From assembly GCF_024763615.1 (NCBI RefSeq), contig NC_077223.1:100006627-100070626 (forward strand): DNA of 64,000 bases, given 5' to 3'. The notes under the pieces were generated by a model. That model searched no databases. It was not told the DNA's origin and saw only the letters and a program-made list of their open reading frames with translations. Shown here piece by piece: positions 32,564 through 44,239 of the stretch (position 1 is its first letter; every line of letters begins with the position of its first letter). The position numbers and the translations under genes were made by a program. Source of the stretch: Phlebotomus papatasi (taxonomy: Eukaryota; Arthropoda; Insecta; Diptera; Psychodidae).

Positions 32564-32636
32564 GCTTCCACTCAGAATCGAACTGGAGACCTCTCGTTAA
32601 CAAGACGAGTGCTCTACCAACTGAGCTATTAGAGGC
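32564..32636 (-). tRNA. tRNA-like sequence, probably SINE head or tRNA pseudogene
   Basis: Read on the minus strand this is 73 bases long. It has a 7-base acceptor pair with one mismatch, a D arm AGCTCAGTTGGTAGAGC (A box), and a 5-bp anticodon stem (CTCGT/ACGAG) around a 7-base loop CTTGTTA that would give anticodon TGT (Thr). The T arm contains AGTTCGATTC (B box) but has one broken pair. Position 37 is T, where tRNAs have a purine. AGGAATTTTT follows directly, as it does after the SINE at 8561 and the tRNA-like at 46294. The repeat context and mispairs favour a SINE remnant over a working tRNA gene. Confidence 0.55.
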
Positions 32637-32639
32637 CAC

Positions 32640-34280
32640 ATGCTCTGTTTGACTTGCTACACGACCTTAACCAATTGCATTACGCACTTCAATCGCTTTA
32701 TTTATCAATTTCTTTTAGAAAAAATCAATATATATATGACTGAAATATTTGTATTCTTTGTATGTCCTAAACTCTAAAATTCTAGAAATTTGGAAAAAAA
32801 AACAAAGACGATGTACTTACTTATGTAAGAACCACTAGTGGAGATTTTCCATACATGTGTAATATTTTTGTACTTTTCTAAAGAAACAAAAAAAATACTT
32901 CTGTTTCCTACTATAGTTTTCTAAATTGATTATTGCACCATACAATATACAAAAATTTAAATATGTACAATAACTCTGTTTTCTTTATTGATTTTCACAA
33001 GTTGATTGTTGCACAATTTCAACTCAAGTTTCTAGTAAAAAAAGAAACTGTGAAATTTTCTATTTAAAAAAAAATCTAATAAACACAAAACATTACACTG
33101 GTAGAAATATTAATGGTAATTGGCAAAATACCTCATTAATTTCAATTGCTGGGCGGGGAAAATATCTCTTCTGACACGAAGGAAAACTTCATATTAAAGT
33201 TTTAGTTGAATTTTTAGGTGACTTCATGCACAACAAGGAGTTTACAGTATATTTGTGTTACCTTAATTGAATACAGTGGTAACTATTGCGTGATGGCATG
33301 CATTTTTCTCTCAATATCTCACTCTTGGTGAAAAAAAAAATAGAGACCTCTTGGTAATACACAAAATTTCCGAGGGAAAAAGCCATTTTCTCGTGATGAA
33401 AAATGCTTAAACTCACCGTACAACAGCAATAAGTTTTCTATAATTTTCATGGGTGATGAGAAAAATTTTCCTCTCCTACGAGGTCGTGGAGTCCATAAAA
33501 AATGCTTAGGGTGAGATAATCAGAAAATCTCAACAAGAATAAAATAAATTAGGAACATTAATGGGAAATTCTTATGGTAATTAAACATAAAAAGAAACTT
33601 TCCTTCATATATTTACCTGAGAGTAAAAGGGAATTCCATACATGTGAGGCTAATTTGAGGCTTTTGCTTAGCCGACAAGGTGTTTTTATGTTTCACTGAA
33701 AATGTAATTGATGCCGATGGAAAAGGAGACCAATTAAGAGGAATTTGCAAGATGCTTAACGTAGTTCGATTAGTTAAAGCAAAATCAAACAAAGTCATAC
33801 ATTTGATGATATTGAATGTAACTTCTTTTGAATGCTCTAAAATTTATTATTAGAAATTTTCACAAATTCTACGGAAATGATCAAGAGGAGTGGGAATTTC
33901 TAAACTCACCAAGTGAAATAATTTCATTGGACAAATAAATTTGAAGATGTTGTTTTTTTTAGTATAGCAAAAACACCTTCAAATTTACTTTGAAAAAACA
34001 CACATTAAGAAATTTTCCTCAAAGTAAAGGAGAAATCTAAAAAATAGTTTTCAAAACTCATTTGAGTGAAACTGTTCTTTTTTAAGAAAAAGATTTTATG
34101 AAAGACAAGCTGCTGGATACATCGAAAAGAAAGAAGAAAAGTTAAGAAAATTGTGAAAAATAGTGTTAGAGAAATTCTAGAACATTGTAAAAAAAAGTGC
34201 CCCCATTCCCTGCATTTCTGCATGCCCTATGAATATCCTGACCCAATTAATGAATGAATATCACTCAGAGAACATTTGAA
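32640..34280. other. AT-rich, no gene seen
   Basis: No supported feature. Short minus-strand frames at 33613-33798 and 34005-34223 lack domains. Confidence 0.4.
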
Positions 34281-34395
34281 AGACGTGACCACTGATGAAG
34301 GCTTAAACACCAAGCCGAAAGCTCTGGAAAAAGTTGATGAATTTTTCCAGAGTGAGTTGTATTTTCCCGACGATTTCCGGAATCCCCATATCGTT
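34281..34395 (+). mobile_element. Partial copy of the Penelope-like element
   Basis: Matches one arm of 26925-27209 (GTGACCACTGATGAAGGCTT ... CCCGACGATTTCCGG). CTGATGA at 34292-34298, a 5-bp stem GGCTT/AAGCC and GAAA at 34317-34320 keep the hammerhead-like core. An 11-bp perfect hairpin (34322-34332 with 34342-34352) follows it. Confidence 0.55.
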
Positions 34396-34400
34396 AACTA

Positions 34401-35005
34401 GGGTAAGTGTGCCAAATTTCGTCATAGTTGCAAATAATCACCAAAGTCCTAAGTTTGAAATGCAATATTTTTAATTCATATTGATATTTTTTGTTACTTT
34501 CTTTTCAGGAGGGTTGTGTGGAAACTTTAAGTTTTGTTTATCATCTTTGTTTTCTTTAAATCAGTTCCTTAAATATTGAAAAATTAATAAAAATATAGAC
34601 ATTGCTTTGGGTAGTATTCCGGCCACTTTGAGGGAAATACCGGCCACCATGTTTGTGACCACCTTTTGTGAAGCAATGGATAGAAAATTTTAAAACGTCA
34701 TACGGAACGAGTTTTAAAATATTTACTTTAATACGTTTATATGACCCACAAGACCTGAGATCTTCCGTGTAATTTGTCCTGAAGACCTGAAGAGGTTACA
34801 TTATCATCCTAAATTTACGAGCAGATTTCCGCAGCAGTTTACCCTTCCTGAACTCTACCAAGGCCTATTCCACATCAACTTTTTCATAGAGGCGATGCTT
34901 TTTCTCTAAGGACATTGTAGAACTCAGAATTTGAAAAAAATAATATAAATAAAAAATTTAGGAGATCAAAAAAATGTTGCCGGAATTGGCAACATTGTCT
35001 CACCC
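34401..35005 (+). mobile_element. GGGTAAGTGTG MITE family, diverged long copy
   Basis: The first 200 bases track the 427-bp copies. Later parts share GGCCACTTTGAGGGAAATACCGG-like motifs, and the right end (near 34979-35005) is badly decayed. It carries extra sequence compared with the standard copies. Confidence 0.55.
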
Positions 35006-35494
35006 AAAAGATGCTCAGAAAGAATCTACTTTTTTACACGAAATACAGGATCCAGCTGGGAAATTTTACCGGAAATTTAAAGAATGATTCACTATTAACT
35101 TAAAACTGATCAATTTTCATGAAAAATGTCGAAGGAAAACCCTCTGTATTTCACCACAAATCACAAGACTGCTAGAAACACAAGCGATCTTTTTTTTTTG
35201 TTCCCCCCCTTAAATCCCTTTGCTCAGGTCTTAGGCCATAGGCCTATTTTGACCGAAATCCTGTCCAATAAAAAACCTAAAAAGGATCAAACTGTCAATA
35301 ACTTAAAAAAATAAATAAATATTCAATAAATAACAGAAACGGACTACACACACTTAAAATCCACCACTATGAGTGTAAATAGCAAGACTACCATAAATTT
35401 TATAAACTTATCCTCACAAGTAATCTGTCACATATAAAGTGAATAAATATTTAAAAGCAAAATAAATTCACTGACTATTCGAAAATTAAATCCA
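35006..35494. other. AT-rich, no gene seen
   Basis: Nothing recognised. Confidence 0.45.
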
Positions 35495-35496
35495 TA

Positions 35497-35923
35497 GGGT
35501 AAGTGTGCCAAATTTCGGCATAGTTGCATGCAAGCGCCAAAGTCTCAAGTTTGAAATGTAATATCTTGAATAGAAATTGATTTTTTTCATTCCTTCTACT
35601 TTAGGAGTGTTACTTAGGACTTTGTAGACAGTTTATCGTCTTTATTCACTTTAAAATTATTCCTAATAGATTTTAAAATGAATAAAAATCTAGACATAGC
35701 TTTGGTGCCCTATTTCGGCCACCTTCATTGTCATTGTTTCTTGCCCTTCGGGAATTCTTCCAATATTTTTTTCACGTCATCTCGTTTGTCGAAGCTACAT
35801 TTTTTGTTATTCTTTTGCATTGTATAATCTCTAGAGTATGTAAAAACTAAAAATTCATGGAAATTCGAGGAACAAAAAATGTGGACGGAATTGCAAGCTG
35901 GCCGGAATTTGGCACACTTACTC
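35497..35923 (+). mobile_element. GGGTAAGTGTG MITE family, copy 2
   Basis: 427 bp, TA on both sides, same strand as copy 1 and very similar throughout, including the internal TTGTCGAAGCTACATTTTTT. Confidence 0.9.
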
Positions 35924-35945
35924 TAATTGTAATTCATTTAATTAC

Positions 35946-35988
35946 TTGGCCGAAATATAAAGCTGGCCGAAATTTGGCACACTTACCC
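35946..35988 (+). mobile_element. Solo right end of a GGGTAAGTGTG element
   Basis: A second right terminus (GGCCGAAATTTGGCACACTTACCC) lies 22 bp after copy 2 and is followed by TA. It is the stub of another copy, or of an end duplication. Confidence 0.6.
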
Positions 35989-35990
35989 TA

Positions 35991-37426
35991 TATGGCGTCG
36001 GTTTGTGTTGTACATTTTATAAAAAAAAAATGTCCATTTCAAAACCAAAATCTTACATTGATTCTTACTCTGGTTCTGGTTCATTCCCTAGGCGTAATAA
36101 ATATTATAAGAATAACTCAAGAGAATTAAATGATATTTAGAGCTCTATTTGCAAATAGGGTATGGCCTATTCAAAGACCGAATTAAGCGAAGAAAACCAA
36201 CTATCAAATTAAGTGTAACGATCCTTCTATGATCCAACTTGTGGAAGGGGCTCAATAAAAGGATATAAATGAATAAAAGTGTAACAAAATATTAAATTTT
36301 GAAATAAATAAAGACTGTAAAGAACTTAAAATAACTAATTACAGTTTATTAAGATTACCACTTTACAAGGAGAATGAGTTTCTTTTGTAAAATTCCTCTC
36401 CTGCTATTTTCTTTCAATATCTTTCTATATTTTCTATGCCAAAGCAATAAAATGCAAGAGAAATTTCAATGCAAAAAGAATGTATCAAATTGCAAATGAA
36501 AAGAGCACTTTGACATGAAAATCAATCGATAATTGTGTTTGGCATGGATTAAGTCGATACGTTAATTAATAATAATCTAAAGAGTTTCGTGTCTGGAAGT
36601 TCTCGTTGCCATTTGTATCATTTGTGCTCGTAAGTGTTTTTCATGGTACTTGTGACCAATGTCTTTGGCGGATTGGCGGTGAATGTGCCTTTTGTGCATA
36701 GTAATGTTGGAAAAATCTGACAGAATTCACCACGGTAATTAACTCAAAATGTGAGACGATTAGAAGGGGAGGAGGCTAAAGGAGAATGTTAAAGTTGTGA
36801 ATGTAGCACATGAGACTGAACATGAAATCAATGTTGAATTTGTGTTTTCCATCGGATTTTTCTCCTTTAACATTTATATTTCTGTCTTTCGCCATTCCTC
36901 TGGATTTCGTACTGAAACACTGAAACTCTATTTTAGTGGCAAGACACTTCTTTTTTTTTCTTCAACAGTCTCTTTCACATTTTCCGCACCACAAAACCAA
37001 TTAAATTGCACAATTTATAATGTTATATTATGGCGATAGATAAGTAGATAATGTGGAAAGGCGATAGTACTTTGAGTGTGAGATTTAAAGTCAAAAGGAA
37101 GCTTTACTCAGTTTTCTTGGAGTCTCCAATGAATGAATTGGAATTTACAGTCCATCTTTTGAGAAAATTCTTATTTTCCATGGAATCTATTCAAGCACAT
37201 CACCCCATAACCAAAGCTGTTGAATTTTCATTAGAAATTCAGCGCGAAATTCCATTCGTTCTGCGGAATTGGATATACTAATTGCTCCGGCACAGATTCT
37301 ATGTCAGAAAAATATCGTGAAATTAAAATTCACATTCTTTGCTGTCTCAAACATAATTTCATTTGGGGGTAAATTTGCCTCAATTGGAATGTAAACTATT
37401 TTTAAATTTTACTTTTTAATATATAA
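35991..37426. other. Unique AT-rich stretch
   Basis: No supported gene. The segment near 36215-36290 (CTTCTATGATCC to GATATAAATGAATAAA) looks a little like the 3' tail of a retroposon. That is only an impression. Confidence 0.35.
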
Positions 37427-37428
37427 TA

Positions 37429-37855
37429 GGGTAAGTGTGCCAAATTTCGGCATAGTTGCATGCAAGCATCAAAGTCCCAAGTTTGAAATGTAATATTTTA
37501 AATACAAATTGATTTTTTTAATTCTTTCTTCTGAAAGAGTGTTGCTTGGAATCTTGTAAAGAGTTCACCATCTTTATTTACTCAAAAATCATTCTTAATA
37601 CATTTAAAAATGAATAGAAATATAGACATAGCTTTGGTGCCCTATTTCGGCCACCTTTATTCTCATAGTTCCTTGCCCTTCGGGTATTCTTCCAATATCT
37701 TTTTCACGTCATCTCGTTTGTCGAAGCTACATTTTTTGTTATTCTTTTGCATTGTATAATCTCTAGAGTATGTAAAAACTAAAACTTAATGGAAATTCCA
37801 GGAATAAAAAAGGTGGCCGAAATTGCAAGCTGGCCGGAATTTGGCACACTTACCC
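37429..37855 (+). mobile_element. GGGTAAGTGTG MITE family, copy 3
   Basis: 427 bp with TA flanks at 37427-37428 and 37856-37857. Highly similar to copies 1, 2 and 4. Confidence 0.9.
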
Positions 37856-37910
37856 TATTAATATCTGGCAACTTTCTTTGTTTTTCGCACTGGTGTATTT
37901 AAATACAGTA

Positions 37911-38295
37911 GGATAAGTGTGCCAAATTTCGGCCAGCTTTAAATTTCGACCACTTTGAGTGAAACTTCGGCCAAGCAACTCAATTAATTAAAATTATTGA
38001 TTTAATCTTCGAACAGTCAATGAAATATCTTTTACTTCTAAATATTCATTCTTTTTAGAAGTTATTAACACAAATCTGACGCCTTTTATTGTTTTTACTG
38101 GTTCATTCAAAAAAGTAGGATAAGTGTGCCGAATTTCGGTGAGCTTCAAATATCGGCCGTTTTGAGTGTAACTTCGGCCAAGTAACTAAATTAATTAAAA
38201 TTATGGATTTAATCTTCGAATAGGCAATGAAATTTGTTTTTGTTTTAAATATTTATTTTTTTTAGAATCTAATAACACATAAATCGTAAAGTTTT
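37911..38295 (+). repeat. Tandem duplication of a half MITE, 207-bp unit
   Basis: Two successive units start GGATAAGTGTGCC (37911 and 38118) and share CTTCGGCCAA and AATTAATTAAAATTAT blocks. Each begins like the GGGTAAGTGTG family but has a different body. No matching right terminus is present. Confidence 0.65.
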
Positions 38296-38345
38296 GGGTA
38301 TAATTTGAATTAAAATTAAATTACACAAACTTCAGTGTGGAGACA

Positions 38346-38428
38346 AGATGGCAAATTTCATGAAATTTCACGTTTTTTCGCCTATTATAGATGGAGACTA
38401 CGGTGAAATTTCATAAAATCTGCCATCT
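38346..38428. repeat. Short perfect-ended hairpin
   Basis: AGATGGCAAATTTCATGAAATTTCAC and its near-inverse GTGAAATTTCATAAAATCTGCCATCT (written here only to identify the arms) close around a 31-bp loop. Confidence 0.65.
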
Positions 38429-40503
38429 ACAGGAGAGAGTCTTACAAAAAATATGACAGATGACTTGTGCTGCTAGCAATTTTGTGGTTTGTGGTAAGGT
38501 ACAAAGAATTTCCGTTTGATGTTGTTCAATGAAATTGATTAATTTAGATTAAAGATTGTTTCAGTTTATGTTAATAGTGAATGCTTCTGTAGATTCCGAG
38601 TGAAATTCTTCCTCTGCATCATGTATTTCGTATAAAAAATAGATATTTTGTCAACGTTTCCCCATTGAGGTAATTATTTCGATAGCATCTTTTGCATCTC
38701 TAAAATTTTATTTATCTTATAATGTAGAAGTAAACCCCTTTATCAAGATTACAACGGTTGTAATTTGAAAGTCGTGAGTCACTTCGTGAGTCAAAAGATT
38801 CAAGACAAAAATACTAATTTCTTAAAAATCGCCTATGAAATGATACAAAAACACGAAATTTAGGTCGAAACTCTGCTTAAAGTTTTCACTTCACTATTCT
38901 CTACTTATAACACGGCGTCCCAGAATTCTTTATTTTATATAAACACTGTGATATCACCAAGAATAACTCTAATGAATTTTGCAAACAAAATTAAATGAAA
39001 AATATTCCATCTTTTCTGACACAGCTGTCTGGAAAGTCTGGAATGCAGAAAAATCTACAGAAAATCGGCAAAATATCTACAGAAATTCGTTAGAGTATGC
39101 ACCAGGATTCGTCCGAAAATCTGCAAAAATTTCTGACGAATTTTGTCCCAAGCCCAAATAAAATTCGTAGGAATATCTACAGATTTCTCGGCAGATTTTC
39201 GGCAGAGGTGTAGATATTTTCTGCGGAAATCTGCAAGATATCTGACGAAATTATTTGACGGGAATAGTTGAAACTATCAAAATCATATCAAGTGTTGGGG
39301 AAATTCTAACGATTCCACGCTTTATTCCTTGAAAGTTCTTTGATAATGTCCATATCACTCTAATCAGTGCAGATTGCATTTTTACAGGGATATTCGATGA
39401 GACACCTAACAATGATTATGCCATACAGAGTTATGAGAGATAAATTGCTGATCTTTTAATTCAACTTCTTATAATGTCTTCTCTGCAAACTTCGTTTCTT
39501 TTTCCACCGATTTAGACGCTCAAGCTAATAAACAATTGAATAAATATACAATTAAATGTTCAAAGAAGCATTGGATTATTTCTTTTACCGTTGCCAAAAT
39601 GCAATTTCTGTGTTGAACACATTTTTAGATAATCACAACAGGTATTAAAGGTGTTGTTTTGGACTCAAAGAAGAATAGCAATTCATTTTCACTGACGATG
39701 GAAATTGCCAGATACATGTGGAGTATTATAAGCATACGAAAACTTTTGCAGAATAATAACATTTTTTAATGGAGGTTCAACAATTTCAATCAGCACGCGA
39801 TCATTTTCTTGTTCCATATTGAAGTCACTGTTTTTTCGCGTTTTTTCACACTAAAACATTCCCTCCCTGTCCCTTAGATTTCTTAGACTTTGGGTATAGT
39901 GCTGTGCAGAAAAAATTGTTAATGACTGCCGCCATAAGAAGTGCCTGGTACTCTTTTTTTTTTAATATGTATTAAACATTTCATTTGAACAAATGTCCCA
40001 ATTTATTTTATTTGCCGCACGCCACAAGGTGCCTTTTTATTGCATTTTCACGCGAAAAACACTAATTGCAATTGCTTTATTGAGTTCCACTCCTTTTTCG
40101 ACGCCATTTCTTTTGCATCTCTCAAAAGGTATTAAAGTTGAGAAAATACTTGTTCACAAGTAGTCTTAAATTAAATTTTTATGGGGTTTCGTCTTCTGAA
40201 CTCTGTCACTGTTTTTTGCTAATTCTGGAGCATTTTTTCTCAAAGTCATAAAAATTTGATCGCCTGGTTCGAAATAACATTAAACTATTGAAGGCACTAG
40301 CACATCCCGAAGAGTTTAGGTGACTTCCAATGTTGTTAAATTAAGTTATTTACTTGGTTATTTTACGTACCTTCAATTTAATTGGGATGATCGTAAAATA
40401 TGCAAATACTGTACATAATTAAATTAGTACTCCATTAATTGTACCTAAAGCTGAAATATGTTGATTTATTTGTAAAGAAAAGACAGTCAGTTCCTAATGC
40501 CTA
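38429..40503. other. AT-rich; degenerate CTGCAGATTT-type repeats
   Basis: Between 38990 and 39250 the words ATCTACAG, TCTGCAGA-like and AAATTCG recur in both orientations, similar to 23590-23640. Otherwise no feature is recognised. Confidence 0.35.
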
Positions 40504-40755
40504 CATTGAGAGAAATCCGAAAAAGTTAAAATAACATTCCGGAAATGTTTATTTTACCCTGCAGTATTGATCCGAAATTGGTGTAAATATTATGCTTTTT
40601 AGGTGTATTAGGGGCTAAAGTTACCCTTTTTCATGTTAATTCTACCCTAAAAAGGTGTAAAATTAACATTAAAAAATGTTGATATATTTTTACACCTAAA
40701 AATGTTAAAGTTATGAGGAATAAAAGTTAATCACACCCCCGTTTTTTTCTCAATG
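40504..40755 (+). mobile_element. CACTGAG MITE family, copy 3
   Basis: 252 bp; ends changed to CATTGAG and CTCAATG. TA on the left; the right TA is lost. Confidence 0.85.
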
Positions 40756-41205
40756 GAAGCAAACATGGATATATTGTATAAATAGTATAAATTAAAATGT
40801 GAAAATTTATTTTTATAGATATTTTAAAAACAAAAAGAAATCCACAAAAGAATGCCATAAAGTAAAAAATAAAAATAAAATGGAACAAATATAAAATGGA
40901 TCTGAATTTATCATTCAACTAAATAAAAATAACTTTTGCGATGTGAGATCATGCTAAACCTGCTCTATATACATTTTTTAAAATTTAAAATTATACAAGC
41001 TTTATAAAAAACAGTTTTTTTTTTAATTTCTTAAAATTTAATACATATTTCTTTTAAATTACTGCAAAATTCGAAACTTTTGATTTTCTTTTGGATTGAA
41101 GCTCAATGCTCTGGATTGAATAATTCAAAAGAGTAGACATTTTGTTTTATTATTTAGCCATATTTAAAAAAAATAATTTATTTTAGAATTGCTTTACTTT
41201 CCATA

Positions 41206-41393
41206 CTCCCCAGAAAAGCTATGTAAGTCAGTGAGAGGATACCTCGATCTCAGGGCAGACCTAGGATAAGGTGGCTGAGTCTAATTCAGGATCTTGCCTT
41301 ATACCACCGTGAGATCGAACCCGAATATCTTCCCAAAATCTGAATGTCATCGGTTTGCGACCTCAATAACGATAAAATCGGTTGAAAATGCTG
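41206..41393 (+). pseudogene. 5'-truncated relic of the RTE retrotransposon
   Basis: Aligns with the last 210 or so bases of the element at 13313-16653 (from the CCCCAGAAAAGCTATG codons to the GGTTGAAAATG tail). It has an internal deletion of about 30 bases and many substitutions. Only the C-terminal end of the polyprotein is represented, and its frame is broken. Extreme 5' truncation is usual for non-LTR elements. Its divergence from the intact copy shows the family has been in this genome for some time. Confidence 0.85.
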
Positions 41394-41490
41394 ATGGATA
41401 ATGATTTACTTTACAAATTTAAGAGATTAAAAAAATAAAATTGATTAAAAATTTAAGTGAATTTTACCGTATCTGTAAACTGCAAATTTA

Positions 41491-41955
41491 GGGGAAAGTG
41501 CTCTCCCTTCACTGAGCGAAATCCGAAAAAGTTAAAATAATATTCCTGAAATGTTTATTTTACCCTGCATTATTGATCCGAAATCTGTGTAAATATTATG
41601 CTTTTTAGGTGTATTAGGGGTTAAAGTTAACCTTCTTCGTGTTAATTTTACCCTTAAAAAGGTGTAAAATTAACATTAAAAAATGTTGATATATTTTTAC
41701 ACCTAAAAAGTGTTAAATTTATGAGGAAAAAAATTAATCGCACTCCCGTTTTTTCTCAGTAGTGTTCGAACGTTCATGCCTTCTAATGACTAATAATATG
41801 AATTTCTTCTATTTTTCCTAAGAGAATTTCACATAATTAATAATAATTGATGAAAATCTAACTAATATTTAATAAAAATGCACAAGTCTCTTAAGAAAAA
41901 TAAAAGAAAATTCATATTCGAAAGCATGAACGTTCGAAGGGAGAGTACCTTCCCT
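41491..41955 (+). mobile_element. GGGGAAAGTACTCTCC MITE family, copy 2 (interrupted)
   Basis: Left tip at 41491 and right tip ending 41955 match the family. After GGGGAAAGTG and CTCTCCCTTC the sequence is split by a CACTGAG element and resumes near 41765 with TTCGAACGTTCATGCC. Confidence 0.85.
41510..41760 (+). mobile_element. CACTGAG MITE family, copy 4, nested
   Basis: Inserted inside the MITE at 41491-41955. The duplicated host bases appear to be TTC rather than TA, so this copy has either used an unusual site or lost its original flanks. Confidence 0.85.
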
Positions 41956-41957
41956 TA

Positions 41958-42313
41958 TACTGTTCTTGGAAACAGTAAAGTTCTCCGATAACAGCAAAAT
42001 TCTCCCGCTCAGTAAAAATTCACTATTCTTAAAATGTTTAAAGTTTTACTGTTAATATTTGGAAATATTATATAGTGTCTTTAAAATAAAAACGGTTTGA
42101 AATCAGTTTTTCAAATTGATATGGTCCAAGTGTATATAATAAAATTTTATAATTTAAAAATAAATTTATAAAGGAGTCTCTTTTCTAATTGAAGATATTG
42201 CATACTATTCAACAAATGGACGGACAATAAGTCAAACACGAAAATTTTAGTTGATCAGTTGATCATTTTCGGTGTTTGAGACATTCAAATTCAGAAGATG
42301 TACTCCTTGATTA
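41958..42313. other. AT-rich, no gene seen
   Basis: Nothing recognised. Confidence 0.45.
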
Positions 42314-42315
42314 TA

Positions 42316-42571
42316 CACTGAGAAAAAAATTGAGGTGCGATTAACTTTTTTTCCTCATAACTTTAACACTTTTATGGTGTAAAAATATATCAACATTTTT
42401 TATTGTTTATTTTAGACCTTTTTTAGGATAAAATTAACATGAAAAAGGGTAACATTAACCCCTAATACACCTAAAAAGTATAATATTTACACCAATTTCG
42501 GATCAATAATGCAGGATAAAATTAACATTTCCGGAATGTTATTTTAACTTTTTCGAATTTCTCTCACAGTG
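42316..42571 (-). mobile_element. CACTGAG MITE family, copy 5
   Basis: 256 bp, inverse orientation, TA at 42314-42315 and 42572-42573. Confidence 0.9.
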
Positions 42572-42573
42572 TA

Positions 42574-43903
42574 GGCACGATTAAAGAAGTTCAATAAAAT
42601 TAGAAAATTAAATAAAACAGAACTCATATTAATACAACATTATTGACCACACTTTTAAATAATGAATTTCTCTCATTGTTGCATCCAACATAAAAATATC
42701 CATTGCAAAAAGTTTTATTGGTTTTTGTTCTTCTCAATTTTAAGAAAGATACAACACGTTCCAGGAACTCCATGACTTTAGTTATTTTGGAAGAGGATAT
42801 TGGATTTTTTTTATACATATAAATAATACCCTGGACCCTTCTTTATTTGTGAGTTATGACATGAAATCGGATTAAGTGCTGAAGAATAGAGATCAGTTGG
42901 AGGTTGCAGATGCAACTGAATTGATGTGTCGTAATAATACAATTGATATAAATTCTTTTTTCCATAAGGCGCAAAAAGGTGACTAACAAAATCCCGTAAG
43001 AGTCCAAAAATAAATCCGATATAGAATGGACATATTGATTTCTCCTTCTGTTGGACACCAATCGCCTTTTCTAGAAAATGGACAAAATGCCAAGGAGGAA
43101 GGTGATGGTGGTATGAAATAAATATAACGACATTGTAATACCCATTGCCATACGTTTCGCTGATCAGATTTAACGGACCCATGACCAATTTCCTCTTTCT
43201 TGGCCATCCCAGATACCCTCCTGCCCATATGCCTTGAACTTTGTGCCAAGCATAAGCTCGGAAAAGCCCTGCGGAATATTCACCAGAGGTCAGCAATTCT
43301 CGTCCCCATAAGCTTCACTTTTTCTCAATCCTCAAATTCACCCCACAACTGGACAAGCTGTATTTGCTTTTATGGCCGTTCAAAAAAAATATCACCATAA
43401 AGCACCAAAGATTTTCGGACAATAAACATGTTCATGATGGAATAATGTAATTCGAAGAACATGCTTTTGATTTCTTACGGCAAAAGGTGGGCAATATTTC
43501 CTCAAGTGGAAGCACTAAATTATGTTTTTTTTTGTGTCACGAAGAAAATTTGCTATATGGATTATATTTCTGAACAGGTAGGTTGGTCAATAAATTCGTA
43601 TATAAGGAAGTTGGGGCGACATCCGAATGAGTGTCGTAAGTTAATCAAATTACAATAAAAATGTATATATTGGACTCAGCTTCCTGGGATACTTAAAGCA
43701 TTAAATTTTTGTAAGGATATAAAACACTCTTAGAAAATACTATTTCAGGTATAAAAACATTTAAAAGTTCTAGAAATATTTTGTAGAGTAAATTGTTAGC
43801 ATGTTTTTAATTATTTTAAAAGCCGGGGCATTAAAAATTTGCCCCGAATTACACATTAATTTTAAAAATAATACTTGGAAAGGATTATGCGACTTTATTA
43901 GAT
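42574..43903. other. Unique stretch with a 161-codon open frame, not recognised
   Basis: A minus-strand frame (42811-43296) is open for 161 codons, but two other phases of the same stretch are open too (42843-43061, 42983-43249). It contains no motif I know. I do not call a gene. Confidence 0.35.
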
Positions 43904-44156
43904 CACTGAGAAAAAAAAGAGGGTGCGTTTAACATTTTTTCCTCATAATTTTAACACTTTTTACGTGTAAAATTATATCAATATTTTTAATGTTAATTTT
44001 ACACCTTTCTAAGGGTAAAATTAACATGAAAAAGGGTAACTTTAACCCCCAATACACCTAAAAAGGGTAATATTTACACCGATTTCATATAAATACTGCA
44101 GGGTAAAATTAACATTCCCGAAATGTTATTTTAACTTTTTCGGATTTCTCTCAGTG
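43904..44156 (-). mobile_element. CACTGAG MITE family, copy 6
   Basis: 253 bp, inverse orientation, clean CACTGAG and CTCAGTG ends. Flanks are GAT and ATA. Confidence 0.9.
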
Positions 44157-44239
44157 ATATATTATTCGTTACAAAAACACCATTTATCTAAAGGCTTTAT
44201 ATCAATTTTAGTCTTATACGAAATAGAAAAGCATCGTCC

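Noticed and set aside
32564..32636. Functional tRNA-Thr gene
   Set aside because: T-stem and acceptor mismatches, T at position 37 and the SINE-type flank argue for a relic, though an active gene cannot be fully excluded.
42811..43296. 161-codon minus-strand frame
   Set aside because: Two other phases of the same stretch are also open, no domain or codon pattern supports coding.
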